From the NCBI RefSeq assembly GCF_030817055.1, contig NZ_JAUSYV010000001.1:4488001-4552000 (forward strand): a stretch of 64,000 bases of DNA, in the 5' to 3' direction. The notes under the pieces were generated by a model, which ran no database searches, was not told the origin of the DNA, and saw nothing but the letters and a program-made list of their open reading frames with translations. Shown in pieces: positions 1-8,313 of the stretch. Origin of the DNA: Bacillus sp. V2I10 (GTDB lineage: Bacteria > Bacillota > Bacilli > Bacillales > Bacillaceae). A program made the position numbers and the translations under genes. Position 1 is the first letter of the stretch. Each line of letters begins with the position of its first letter.

Positions 1-99
1 AAAGTAATTATAGCATAAATGAGAGAATGTGTTATATAACAAGTGTGATGCAGTCTTATTAGATTGGAAGCTAATTTTAACTGTCCCCCGAACTTAAAG

Positions 100-125
100 A
101 AACCGGCGCTGACCTCAGCACCGGC
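100..125. terminator. Hairpin beyond MFS pseudogene
   Basis: CCGGCGCTGA and TCAGCACCGG (103-124) form a 10-bp stem with one mismatch. It lies just past the stop of the minus-strand MFS remnant. The T-run is clearer on the plus strand, so direction is uncertain. Confidence 0.5.
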
Positions 126-129
126 ATTT

Positions 130-533
130 TTATTGATTATCAAATTTTGTTAAAAGCTTAAGATCCTTCCGTCTTTGAAAGGCGAACACAGCTGAACCGA
201 GAAGAATCAAGGCTGAAACCGCAAATACTGTCTGCACATTTGTCTCCTCTGCCAAAAAGCCAAAGAGTAAGGACGCAAGACCAAATGTTAATGAAAGCAT
301 GGCACCTTGAGAGGAATAAACCTTTGGAAGCTTGCCGGCTGGCGCATTGCTTTGCAGTATGGTCTGCATGGCTATGGTTTTCAGCTGTTCCATCACTCCA
401 AATGCGAAGGAGAGGAAAAGGGCCATCAAAGGGATGGTCGTGAATCCAAACAGAAACGTACAAAGGCTTAAACCAAATCCTGCAGCCAGAATGATTGACC
501 GAGCCAAAGGAAGCGAAATGATTTATTTTTCAT
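130..533 (-). pseudogene. MFS transporter pseudogene (internal deletion)
   Basis: The minus strand from 507 to 130 encodes about 125 residues with the hydrophobic pattern of the last membrane segments of a major facilitator transporter, ending in a basic tail. A normal MFS protein has about 400 residues, so most of it is missing. Directly upstream, an ATG at 533 with an AGGGG ribosome site reads MKNKSFRFLWLGQS, a typical MFS amino terminus. It runs into the C-terminal part in a different frame near 490-505. The simplest reading is one out-of-frame deletion of most of the gene that joined start to end. A translated C-terminal stub cannot be excluded, but transport activity is not expected. Confidence 0.8.
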
Positions 534-600
534 GTAAACTACCCCTTTTTTTCATTTTATATAGGGCAGGTGCTTACATTGGACTTCCCCTCCATTATGA

Positions 601-882
601 ATTTCGTTCATTTTAGGTAACCATAGACCCTCTTTGATACCCTAAAATCTGGATTTCGTTCATTTTAGGTAACCATAGACCTATTTGATACCCTGAAATC
701 TGGATTTCGTTCATTTTAGGTAACCATAGACCCTCTTTGATACCCTGAAATCTGGATTTCGTTCATTTTAGGTAACCATAGACCCTCTTTGACACCCTGA
801 AATTTGGATTTCGTTCATTTTAGGTAACCATTGGCCCTCTTTGATACCCTGAAATCTGGATTTCGATCATTTTAGGTAACCA
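601..882. repeat. 52-bp tandem repeat array, 5.4 copies
   Basis: Units start at 601, 653, 704, 756, 808 and 860 (last one partial). The period is 52 bp, once 51. Each contains ATTTCGTTCATTTTAGGTAA and then CCATAGACCCTCTTTGATAC with one to four substitutions. At the unit junction GAAATC-TG-GATTTC makes a short inverted repeat. It lies between the MFS pseudogene and the ftsW-like gene. No ORF runs through it. The rest of the 534-1095 gap is AT-rich with no recognised feature. Confidence 0.93.
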
Positions 883-1095
883 ATTTCATGTAATGCAGCT
901 GAGATTGTTAATTTATTTGTATGTCTTCCGATAAATAAAAAGGATGCCTTTTCAACGATTCTCTTAATCTAATCCTGCTTTACCGGCGAAGATTTTCATA
1001 TATTATATAAAAAATAAGCCTTTTAAAGGTTTTTCCATCAAGTTTTTTGGGTACATCTACTATGTTGCACACCAATTTAATAGAGGAGCCACTTC

Positions 1096-2265
1096 ATGTT
1101 CATCAGAATTCTTAAATCCTACGACTATTCGTTAATAGCAGCCTTTTTTTTATTAAGTACGTTCGGGCTCCTTATGGTTTACAGCTCAAGTATGATAACA
1201 TCCATCTTAAGATATGATGTGACGAGCAGCTATTTTTTCAAAAAGCAGAGTATTTCACTGCTGATAGGGTTTATTATGTTTGCTGTCCTATCATTTTTCC
1301 CTTATAAAATCTTTCTTCAGAAAAAGATGATTAAGCTCTTATTTTACATATCAATCGGTTCTTTATTATTTGTCATCGTTTTTGGGCATACAGCCGGAAA
1401 CGCTCAAAGCTGGGTGAAGTTTGGCGGAGCAGCTATTCAGCCCGCAGAGTTTGCAAAGATGTGGGTGATTATTTATTTATCAGCTCTGCTTGCAAAAAAA
1501 CAGAGATATATGGATGAATTCGGCAACGCCATTTTGCCGCCTGTTATTTTTGTTGTTGTGATCTTTATTTTGATTTTGCTCCAGCCCGATTTTGGGACAG
1601 CACTCATCATTTTATTGAATGCTGCGATCATCATTCTTTGTTCCGGTATTACGTTAAAAAGCTTTATTAAATTATCGGCCTTTACAGCGCTTGCAGTGAC
1701 GATCGGGCTTTTGCTTTTATTTGTCACAAATAAATTAGCCGATGTCTTCTCATCTGAGAGAATTTCGAGATTCACAGGTTTTATGGATCCCTTTGAAAAT
1801 ATCGCCGATTCAGGCTATCAGCTGGTCAGCTCCTACTATGCAATCAGCAGCGGCGGCATGGTCGGGCTCGGCCTTGGAAACAGCATTCAAAAATATGGCT
1901 ATTTGCCGGAAAGCCATACGGATTTTATTATGGCGGTCATCAGTGAAGAGCTAGGACTGTTCGGAGTACTCTTTGTCATCGGGCTGATTGCGTTTATCGT
2001 GCTAAAAGGCTTTGTGATCAGCAAAAACTGTCCGGATCCATTTGGCTCACTCCTTGCCATTGGCATTTCATCCATGATCGGAATTCAGGCAATCGTCAAC
2101 CTTGGAGCTGTAGCCGGACTGCTTCCGATTACGGGCGTTACCCTTCCATTTGTAAGCTACGGGGGATCATCGCTGATCCTGCTCTGCATCTCTGCAGGAA
2201 TGCTTGTGAACATTTCCATGATGAATACATTTAAACAGGCATACAGTAAGCCGCAGGCTATATAG
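1096..2265 (+). CDS. FtsW/RodA/SpoVE-family lipid II polymerase (SEDS)
   Basis: Polytopic membrane protein of 389 residues, the usual SEDS length. Seen motifs: a first membrane segment ending MVYSSS, WVKFGG...IQPAEFAK around residue 105, LLQPDFGTALI around 155, GYLPESHTDFI around 270, and LPFVSYGGSSL near 350. SEDS proteins are peptidoglycan glycosyltransferases that work with a class B PBP in division, elongation or spore cortex synthesis. The sequence alone does not show which paralogue this is. No partner PBP is nearby, so it may be an accessory copy rather than the main ftsW, rodA or spoVE. The ATG has GAGGAG 8 bases upstream. Transcription is monocistronic, ending in a hairpin at about 2400. 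Confidence 0.9.
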   Translation: MFIRILKSYDYSLIAAFFLLSTFGLLMVYSSSMITSILRYDVTSSYFFKKQSISLLIGFIMFAVLSFFPYKIFLQKKMIKLLFYISIGSLLFVIVFGHTAGNAQSWVKFGGAAIQPAEFAKMWVIIYLSALLAKKQRYMDEFGNAILPPVIFVVVIFILILLQPDFGTALIILLNAAIIILCSGITLKSFIKLSAFTALAVTIGLLLLFVTNKLADVFSSERISRFTGFMDPFENIADSGYQLVSSYYAISSGGMVGLGLGNSIQKYGYLPESHTDFIMAVISEELGLFGVLFVIGLIAFIVLKGFVISKNCPDPFGSLLAIGISSMIGIQAIVNLGAVAGLLPITGVTLPFVSYGGSSLILLCISAGMLVNISMMNTFKQAYSKPQAI

Positions 2266-2345
2266 AAAAGCGCAAGCGCCCGGTTAGCTCCGACAGACAG
2301 ATTTGTTCTGGCCGAGGAGCTGGGCGATGGAGCTGGACATAAACG
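2262..2345 (+). repeat. Dispersed extragenic repeat, copy A
   Basis: Starts at the stop codon of the SEDS gene: GAAAAGCGCAAGCGCCCGGT, then TTCTGGCCGAGGAGCTGGGC and GGAGCTGGACA. Related elements occur at 48075-48253 (same strand) and 49976-50068 (opposite strand). The internal complementary pieces would fold as RNA. Intergenic elements of this look are common in Bacillaceae (recollection, not searched). Confidence 0.7.
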
Positions 2346-2376
2346 CAAAAAATTTTATACTTTCTTATCTCATAAA

Positions 2377-2412
2377 AAAAGACCCCATCCATTTCGGATT
2401 GGGTCTTTTTCA
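2377..2412. terminator. Bidirectional intrinsic terminator
   Basis: GACCCCATCC-atttc-GGATTGGGTC with A-run before and T-run after, between the convergent SEDS and DedA genes. Confidence 0.85.
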
Positions 2413-2417
2413 TCCAT

Positions 2418-3035
2418 TTAATGTGTACTCTTCGTTTGCCTTCTGCGAATAAACCAGATTATAAATACAACAGCTGCAACTCCAAGAACTGCATAAATGA
2501 CTGACGAATAGACGCCGACATAATCATTGATTTTAGGCCATGCTTCACCGAGTGATGCCCCCAGCATAACAAGTGCAATATTCCAGATCAGGGTTCCAAA
2601 GGTTGTAAATAGAACAAATTTCAGGAAATTCATATTCGACATGCCTGCCGGAATGGAGATGAGGCTGCGAAGAAGCGGAACCATACGGCAGAAAAAAACG
2701 GTCCATATACCGTATTTATCAAACCATACATCTGCCCGGTGCACATCCTTCTTCTTTACTCTTAGAATATGCCCCCACTTATCAATGATTTTTTCAAGCC
2801 GTTCAACGTCCAGCTGCAGTCCGATCCAGAATAAAATGACTGCACCGACAACAGAACCTGCTGTAGCGGCGAGTATGACTCCAATCACATTCATGTCGGA
2901 ATTGATTGTCATGAAGCCTCCAAAAGGCAAAACAACTTCAGAAGGAATAGGAGGGAATATGTTTTCTAATGCGATCATCAGGAAAATGCCAAAGTATCCA
3001 TATTGCTCCATAAAATCCGTAATCCAGTTCTCCAA
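2418..3035 (-). CDS. DedA-family membrane protein
   Basis: 205 residues. The N-terminal half has the DedA/VTT-domain pattern: YGYFGIFLMIALENIFPPIP, then SEVVLPFGG. A loop follows with WFDKYGIWTVFFCRMVPLLR and SLISIPAGMS, where the buried Arg residues are a DedA hallmark, and the protein ends with two more membrane segments and a basic tail. Members are polytopic membrane proteins linked to lipid (undecaprenyl phosphate or phosphatidylethanolamine) translocation and membrane homeostasis. The precise substrate here is unknown. A TTG start with GAAGGAG upstream is likely. Single-gene unit convergent with the SEDS gene. Confidence 0.9.
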   Translation of the reverse strand: MENWITDFMEQYGYFGIFLMIALENIFPPIPSEVVLPFGGFMTINSDMNVIGVILAATAGSVVGAVILFWIGLQLDVERLEKIIDKWGHILRVKKKDVHRADVWFDKYGIWTVFFCRMVPLLRSLISIPAGMSNMNFLKFVLFTTFGTLIWNIALVMLGASLGEAWPKINDYVGVYSSVIYAVLGVAAVVFIIWFIRRRQTKSTH

Positions 3036-3156
3036 TTACTTCACTCCTTCACTGCGGCCTTTTCTTTACTAAAAATCATTTCCCTTTGCTGAATCTTTTA
3101 AAACGCATGCGCCAGTTTTTATAAACACGGCACCTCATACAAAATACCGCGTCAGG

Positions 3157-4011
3157 TCATCCTGCATTTTTCTGTTCAAACCCTATATATTTCAAGGCAA
3201 GATGCAGACTTGAAAAGGATTTTGCATCTTTAAAATCAAGACCAAGACTAATCATAGTCTGGGCAATTTCTGGGCGGATTCCGCTCAATTTTGTTTCAAC
3301 GCCCAATAGCTGAAGAGCATCCAGCACATTAAAAATTTGGTTTGCAACCATCGTATCAATGACAGGTACGCCCGATAAATCAATAATCAAATACTCATAT
3401 GCACATTCAGCACTTTTCGTTAAAGCAACGTCCATCAATACTTGTGCACGCTGTGTATCAAGGTCTCCGATTAATGGAAGAACCCCAATTTTTTCTGATA
3501 CATTCACGATTGGCACAGATAACTCATCAACAGCATTTTTGGCAGATAGAATGTTGGTTGAGTATTTTTTCATATAAAAAACACTGATCAGATGAATGGC
3601 GTGATCCACCACATGATCAAAAGAAGAAAGCAGCTCGTAAAACTCATCCAGAGATAAACTGGCGGCCTTCGCCTGCTCTTTAATAATGTTGCCAATCATA
3701 TCCCGGTAAAACTTGATTTCTTCAATGGCAAGATCCAGCGGAAATTGAATCGCAATCAGCAAATCAGATGTTTCTCTTCCCCAGCTGTTTAAGAGAACAA
3801 TAGATTCCTGCTTCTCAAGCAAAATCCCTTCAGCATAAACATTCATCAATTTTTCTCTCCAATTTGAAAGTTCTTCGCTGATAGACTGATTGAAATTCGG
3901 GTATTTGATGCTCTTTTCTACTTTTATAGCTTGGATCAGTTCTTGTTTTTGATCTATAATCACTTTATTTATTTTCTTAAGGGTTGTGTGTAATTTGTTT
4001 TTACTCTGCAT
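3157..4011 (-). CDS. RsbR-family stressosome protein (STAS domain)
   Basis: 284 residues. The C-terminal part (about 165-280) is a STAS domain: LSVPIVNVSEKIGVLPLIGD, then LIIDLSGVPVIDTMVANQI with the Thr that RsbT phosphorylates in RsbRA-type proteins, and LSGIRPEIAQTMISLGLD. The N-terminal half is an all-helical sensor-like domain as in RsbR paralogues. Such proteins build the stressosome that releases RsbT to switch on sigma-B. No rsbS or rsbT lies beside it, as for the scattered B. subtilis paralogues. The start at 4011 is an ATG with AAAGGAG. An in-frame TTG five codons upstream lacks its own ribosome site. Which RsbR paralogue it matches is not determined. Confidence 0.87.
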   Translation of the reverse strand: MQSKNKLHTTLKKINKVIIDQKQELIQAIKVEKSIKYPNFNQSISEELSNWREKLMNVYAEGILLEKQESIVLLNSWGRETSDLLIAIQFPLDLAIEEIKFYRDMIGNIIKEQAKAASLSLDEFYELLSSFDHVVDHAIHLISVFYMKKYSTNILSAKNAVDELSVPIVNVSEKIGVLPLIGDLDTQRAQVLMDVALTKSAECAYEYLIIDLSGVPVIDTMVANQIFNVLDALQLLGVETKLSGIRPEIAQTMISLGLDFKDAKSFSSLHLALKYIGFEQKNAG

Positions 4012-4250
4012 GGTTCTCCTTTCCAAAACGTTGTTCTATCTATAAGGATAGTACTATACGTTTAGAATCTCAAACCATTTGTGAGTAAGCTTGCGAAAAA
4101 ATTTTCCATTCGGGCCCTTATTTGGCCGTTTATTAATCGGGTAATCATAGAGAGATTTCCCATAACTGCGCAAAAACATGAATCGGGTAACCCTTGCTAG
4201 GTGTATGATTCCTCAAATCAGCTCTAAACCCATTTTACAGATTTCTGCCA

Positions 4251-4283
4251 TCAAAAAACCAATTCTTCTCGGAAGAATTGGTT
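4251..4283 (-). terminator. Terminator of AraC/GyrI pseudogene
   Basis: Perfect 12-bp stem AACCAATTCTTC/GAAGAATTGGTT (4257-4283) followed on the minus strand by TTTTTTG. Confidence 0.9.
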
Positions 4284-5150
4284 TAGTAAACAGGAATATA
4301 AATATTTATCTTCATTTTGTCAGGGTAGCTTGAGCCCAGTACATCTGTTACCTCAAAATCCGGTCCCTCTCTCCGTTCAAAATTGGATTGAGGCAGCCAA
4401 GTGCCATAAATGTATCTGCGATTATTTTGAACCGTGTCAGCGGAGCCATTCACTTTGAATTCCGCGTATTTCCCTTCAGGAATTTTAAAATGAATAAGGG
4501 GCTCATGCAATTTAGCATTTGATTCTTTTGCTTCCTCACCAATGATAAATGAAAAACCTCCATTATCTTCAAAGCTGCAAGCGATCCCGTAAGACATGCC
4601 AGACGCGAGTTTATCCGCTATTTTCATGTAGTATTCATTCATGCCGAAATCATGATAGAATCCTGGTATTTCTTCATAATGGGCATCATTGTTTAAGTTT
4701 GTTTTGTATTCACATCCGATGATATGAATAGGGGAAAAGTTCACAATCTGAGGCTTGTTTACATGAATTTCACCTCTCATCCTTTGCTTGAAATCCAGAA
4801 AATTTATTTTAGGCTACAGCTTTAGGGATATCTGTGATTTACGGTACTTAGATGGCGGTACTCCAGCGAATGCAGAGAATGATCTTGTAAACGATTCTTG
4901 CGAGCCATATTGGCAATCGAGTGCTATTTGTAAGATAGGAATGTCTTTTTTCAGAAGAACAGCTGCTTCAGACAGCCTTCTGTTTCGAATGTATTCTTGA
5001 ACAGTAAATCCTGAAATTGCCTGAAACATTCTCTGAAAGTGAAACGGAGAGAAAAAAGCCTGAGATGCAACGTGATGAATCTTTAAATCTTCAAATAGAT
5101 TTGTTTCAATATACTCAGGTTGCTTTTTGAATCCGATGATATGTATCCAT
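4283..5150 (-). pseudogene. AraC/GyrI-type regulator, frameshifted and nonsense-interrupted
   Basis: Two pieces of one AraC-type regulator with a GyrI-like ligand-binding domain, like the intact 6722-7576 gene. (1) From an ATG at 5150 with AAAGGTG upstream the frame reads MDTYHRIQKAT and stops. The expected continuation EYIETNLFEDLKIHHVAS is in the next frame, so one extra base sits near 5117. (2) The HTH part (SPFHFQRMF; GSQESFTRSF) ends KSQISLKL at a TAG at 4814-4816. The same frame continues without shift (PKINFLDFKQRMRG...) into a complete GyrI-like domain ending NIYIPVY. Two independent lesions make a pseudogene likelier than a sequencing error. The GyrI half could still be translated alone from the ATG at 4780 (165 residues). 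Confidence 0.82.
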
Positions 5151-5391
5151 GTCTTCACACCTTTCTTCGTCGTCCTTATACCCATATTTTACAAAATGCC
5201 TGTATTCCTTTTTTGATTTTTTGTGCTATATTTCGAATAATTACTTGCATATGTCATATTGCTTTCAGCCAGACCCGATCTTTTTCAAGCCGAAATTGCC
5301 AAATTTTCACGTCATTCAACTATTAAATCTGTTTTCCTGATTTGTTCTGCCAAAAAACATTAAAAACCTGCAGCACACATAACCGCAGGAT

Positions 5392-6111
5392 CTAATCTTC
5401 AATCTTAGTATAGTAGTACTCACTCAGTGCTTTATGCATCAGCAATCCTTTTTTCCCGGTTTCACTCAAGGTATACGTCCCTCTTTCTACCCTCTCAAAC
5501 CAGCCATAGTAATTTTTATTTAGGATCGAGAGCGTTTTATCACCAGTTCCCATTTCACGGAGAATTTTAGGACTAAGCTGACCTTTCCGTTCGAGGCAGC
5601 AGGCAATGTGAATGCACCTTTCCTTGTAAGCTGTCATGATTTTCGTTTTGTTCACCCCGCCGACATTATGATCTCCGCTTCTCCCGGCAATTTCAGCGAG
5701 TATTCTGTCTCTCTTTTTCTTGCTTTGCTTCATACTTTTACCTCTATCGAAGGAAGCAGGTTCCATTTTCATTTCAGCATAGCCTTTTCCTTGACGAAAA
5801 GACACGATAATCAGACCGAGCTCCAGCCGCTTCACCAAGTAGCAAAGATCCTTCCATTTTTTTGAACGCAAACTGTATGATGGTTTGGGAATAGCAATAT
5901 AAACATGCTCTGTATACCGCTGTCTTTTCGCAGCCTGAATGAGCAGTTCTACGTTTAACCTGAGCTTCAGTTCAACTAAAATCAGCTCTTCATCCTTAAC
6001 CGCAGCCAAATCACAGTCATTCACTTCTCCGTAAACTGCATAGCTTTGGTTAAGAAAATATCTTTGCACAGGAAAATATAAATCCTTTTCTAAAATCTTG
6101 TCTTTTTCCAT
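5392..6111 (-). CDS. DUF2161-family PD-(D/E)XK nuclease-like protein
   Basis: 239 residues. The first 120 resemble a restriction-endonuclease-like fold: VNDCDLAAV supplies a candidate Asp and LILVELKLRLN the E-x-K pair. IQAAKRQRYTEHVYIAIPKP follows, as in nuclease or phosphodiesterase folds. The C-terminal third looks like a winged helix (LSPKILREMGTGDKTLSILN, YYGWFERVERGTYTLSETG). I recognise this as the DUF2161 family, whose function is unknown. It may cleave or bind nucleic acid, but that is inference from motifs. ATG start; no ribosome site as strong as its neighbours. Apparently monocistronic. Confidence 0.72.
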   Translation of the reverse strand: MEKDKILEKDLYFPVQRYFLNQSYAVYGEVNDCDLAAVKDEELILVELKLRLNVELLIQAAKRQRYTEHVYIAIPKPSYSLRSKKWKDLCYLVKRLELGLIIVSFRQGKGYAEMKMEPASFDRGKSMKQSKKKRDRILAEIAGRSGDHNVGGVNKTKIMTAYKERCIHIACCLERKGQLSPKILREMGTGDKTLSILNKNYYGWFERVERGTYTLSETGKKGLLMHKALSEYYYTKIED

Positions 6112-6283
6112 CCCTCTTACCCCTTGGTTTCATTTCTCTATAACACTATCATAAAAGCACAAATAGCAGGAAGTTCTCAGTTATTCTGCTATAAATGGTT
6201 GAATATAGTCGGACAAGAACATAATCCGATTCGATAACAGAACATATCTTATTACTATCTAAGATGAAGGAGGAATCTTTTAA

Positions 6284-6619
6284 TTGGGAAAAGAAAAAAA
6301 GAAAGATAGTAAAAAAGAAATTAAAGTAAAAGTGAAGATTGAAAATAATATTGCCATTGCTAATAACGGGAGCTTCGCGGGCGTAAAACTAAGAGCAGCA
6401 GAAGGCGGACAAATCGCAGGAAATGAAGGCCAAAACGCTAATCAAGGCGGACAAATTGCCGGAGATAACGGCAAAAACGCAAACCAGTTCAGTGAGGTTT
6501 GCTGTGATGACGAACCTGGAGCACCTGGGGCACCAGGATTTGAACAAACAGATCAAAATGACACGATTACTGAAGCTGCACAGTCTACAAAGCTTTGGAA
6601 AAGATGGTTCGACAAGTAG
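6284..6619 (+). CDS. Gly/Asn-rich repeat protein, unknown
   Basis: 111 residues from a TTG with AAGGAGG ten bases upstream. The N-terminus is very Lys-rich (GKEKKKDSKKEIKVKVKI). Then comes a repeat of GGQIAGNEGQNANQ and GGQIAGDNGKNANQ (14 residues each), a short Cys-Cys-Asp-Asp segment, and a collagen-like GAPGAPG. The end is amphipathic (STKLWKRWFDK). The family was not recognised. A CATATCTTA at 6243-6251 resembles a sigma-K -10 element, but no clear -35 was seen, so a spore-surface role is only a guess. A hairpin at 6678-6706 ends it. Confidence 0.65.
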   Translation: MGKEKKKDSKKEIKVKVKIENNIAIANNGSFAGVKLRAAEGGQIAGNEGQNANQGGQIAGDNGKNANQFSEVCCDDEPGAPGAPGFEQTDQNDTITEAAQSTKLWKRWFDK

Positions 6620-6677
6620 ATTCATGATTATGGGAGCTGATGTTAAATTTGCATCAGCCTCTTCCTGTTGCAAAGAA

Positions 6678-6706
6678 AAAACACTCCTAATAAATTAAGA
6701 GTGTTT
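6678..6706. terminator. Bidirectional hairpin terminator
   Basis: AAACACTC and GAGTGTTT separated by 12 bases, between the convergent 6284 and 6722 genes. A-run before and T-rich after. Confidence 0.75.
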
Positions 6707-6721
6707 ATCTTATATCTTCTT

Positions 6722-7576
6722 TTATGCTTTAACAGGAATCCAAATCTCTGAATAATAGTTTGAGCTAAATGGATCATCATTTGAATACACTTCTAAATCA
6801 GGTGTGCCGGCATGCTCATATCCGCTCGTCGGGAACCATTCTGAGAAAATTTGCTTCCACGCATTTTGCATGGCATCCGGCATTGGGCCATGAACTTCAA
6901 ATACAACCCATTTTGCCGCTGGAATTGTAAGCTTTGACAGGCCTTCAGGCGGTTCACCGTCATACTCTGCAGCTACCCAATAATCCATCATCTTGTTGCT
7001 GCCTCCTACACAAATCCCCATCACGCCTTTAATTTCTCCATTGTTCAGATTCATCAGCAGCTCATTGGTTCCATCCTGATTTACTTCATTCCAAAGCTTA
7101 GGAATTCCGATCTGATTTTCCTCATTCTCACATGAAAACTCACGTTTAATCCCGACTGCATCAAACCCTTTTCGTTCTACCACTTTGTAATTCAAAGGAT
7201 CTGCCCCTTTCAAACTCACCTGAATGGTCAGGCGGCTGTAGAATATTAGTTTACATGTGCTTTTTCTGGCATCACTAGGTGAAATCCCGTGCTGTCTTCT
7301 GAAAGCCTTTGTAAACGATTCGGGAGTGTCATAGCCATACTTATAGGCAAGATCAATCACTTTAGAGCGGCTGTTTGCAAGTTCCTGGGCGGCTAATGTT
7401 AAACGTCTGCGCCGAAGATATTCCCCAACAGAAATGTCCGTTAAGATGGTAAACGTCCGCTGAAAATGAAAGGCTGAAGCATTTGCCTCTTTAGCAATCT
7501 GTTCAATCGAAATATCTTCAAGCAAATGTTCTTCCATATAGTCAATCGCCTTCTGTATTGACTTAATCCATTTCAT
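6722..7576 (-). CDS. AraC-type regulator with GyrI-like effector domain
   Basis: 284 residues. Residues 1-100 hold two HTH motifs of AraC/XylS type (IEQIAKEANASAFHFQRTF; VIDLAYKYGYDTPESFTKAF, then HGISPSDAR). Residues 125-284 are a GyrI-like/AraC effector-binding domain (FDAVGIKREF; MGICVGGSN; WVVFEVHGPMPDAMQNAW; YSEIWIPVKA) of the Rob/BmrR sort that binds small hydrophobic molecules. Likely a one-component regulator; targets unknown. The ATG at 7576 with AAGGAG is chosen; 18 upstream codons lack family similarity. It is a close relative of the broken 4283-5150 gene and may make that loss tolerable. Confidence 0.87.
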   Translation of the reverse strand: MKWIKSIQKAIDYMEEHLLEDISIEQIAKEANASAFHFQRTFTILTDISVGEYLRRRRLTLAAQELANSRSKVIDLAYKYGYDTPESFTKAFRRQHGISPSDARKSTCKLIFYSRLTIQVSLKGADPLNYKVVERKGFDAVGIKREFSCENEENQIGIPKLWNEVNQDGTNELLMNLNNGEIKGVMGICVGGSNKMMDYWVAAEYDGEPPEGLSKLTIPAAKWVVFEVHGPMPDAMQNAWKQIFSEWFPTSGYEHAGTPDLEVYSNDDPFSSNYYSEIWIPVKA

Positions 7577-7653
7577 ATTGCTCACTCCTTGAACCAATCT
7601 TACCAATTTAGATTCTTTAAATCCTGTCATTTTATGCTTTGCGGTGACTGCTC

Positions 7654-8226
7654 TTACAAATGCCTTGTACAGTTATATAAGTCGCAATCCCATCCCTTCT
7701 CCACTTTGACGATTGTCGAGATCGACGTATTTCTCAGTGCATCCTTCATTTCTAAATGAGGCACCACCTGTCTTAAAAAATGGGAGATAAACATTCCGTG
7801 ACTGACAATCAAAATGTTTTTTTCAGGATGCCTCTTTATTAATTCTTCAAAAAACAACTGACCTCTTTTGATGACAGCGTCAGTCTTCTCAATTCCAAGA
7901 TCGAGCTCCCTCCAGTCAGCTCCCCATTTCTTTATTCTTTCCGCTTCTGTCGTTCCTTCTATTTGACCTCCGTCCACTTCCTTTAGTCTTGCATCGAATT
8001 GAATTGGCAGATTTCCAAGCTTTGCTGCTATGTATTCTGCGGTCTGTTTTGCCCTTGTTAACGGACTTGCATAAATCAGATTCCAGTCCTCAGAGCTTAA
8101 CCTTTCCGCAAGCTTCACTGCTTCTTCCATTCCATTCTCATCAAGAGGAATATCTGAGCTCCCTTGTGCTCTTCTCTCTACATTCCAAGCCGTGCGTCCA
8201 TGGCGGATAATCCCTATTTTCGTCAT
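7654..8226 (-). CDS. Histidine phosphatase family protein
   Basis: 190 residues with the phosphoglycerate-mutase-like signature IIRHGRTAWN (catalytic His near residue 8, RHG motif). Also seen: IYASPLTRAKQTAEY with the phosphate-binding Arg, LKEVDGGQIEG with the general acid, and ILIVSHGMFI with the second His. The family includes cofactor-dependent mutases and broad phosphatases such as PhoE/CobC; the substrate cannot be told. Cytosolic. ATG at 8226 with AAAGGA. Monocistronic. Confidence 0.88.
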   Translation of the reverse strand: MTKIGIIRHGRTAWNVERRAQGSSDIPLDENGMEEAVKLAERLSSEDWNLIYASPLTRAKQTAEYIAAKLGNLPIQFDARLKEVDGGQIEGTTEAERIKKWGADWRELDLGIEKTDAVIKRGQLFFEELIKRHPEKNILIVSHGMFISHFLRQVVPHLEMKDALRNTSISTIVKVEKGWDCDLYNCTRHL

Positions 8227-8313
8227 GATTGGATCATTTCCTTTCAATTAATTTCTATCATTCTCTAATTCTTCCATCTATGATTATGATACTCTAAAAG
8301 AGAGGTGAAGATG

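Noticed and set aside
601..882. CRISPR array
   Set aside because: The whole 52-bp unit is repeated without unique spacers, and no cas genes are present.
3157..4026. TTG start of the RsbR-like gene at 4026
   Set aside because: The codons between 4026 and 4011 are themselves the ribosome site of the ATG at 4011.
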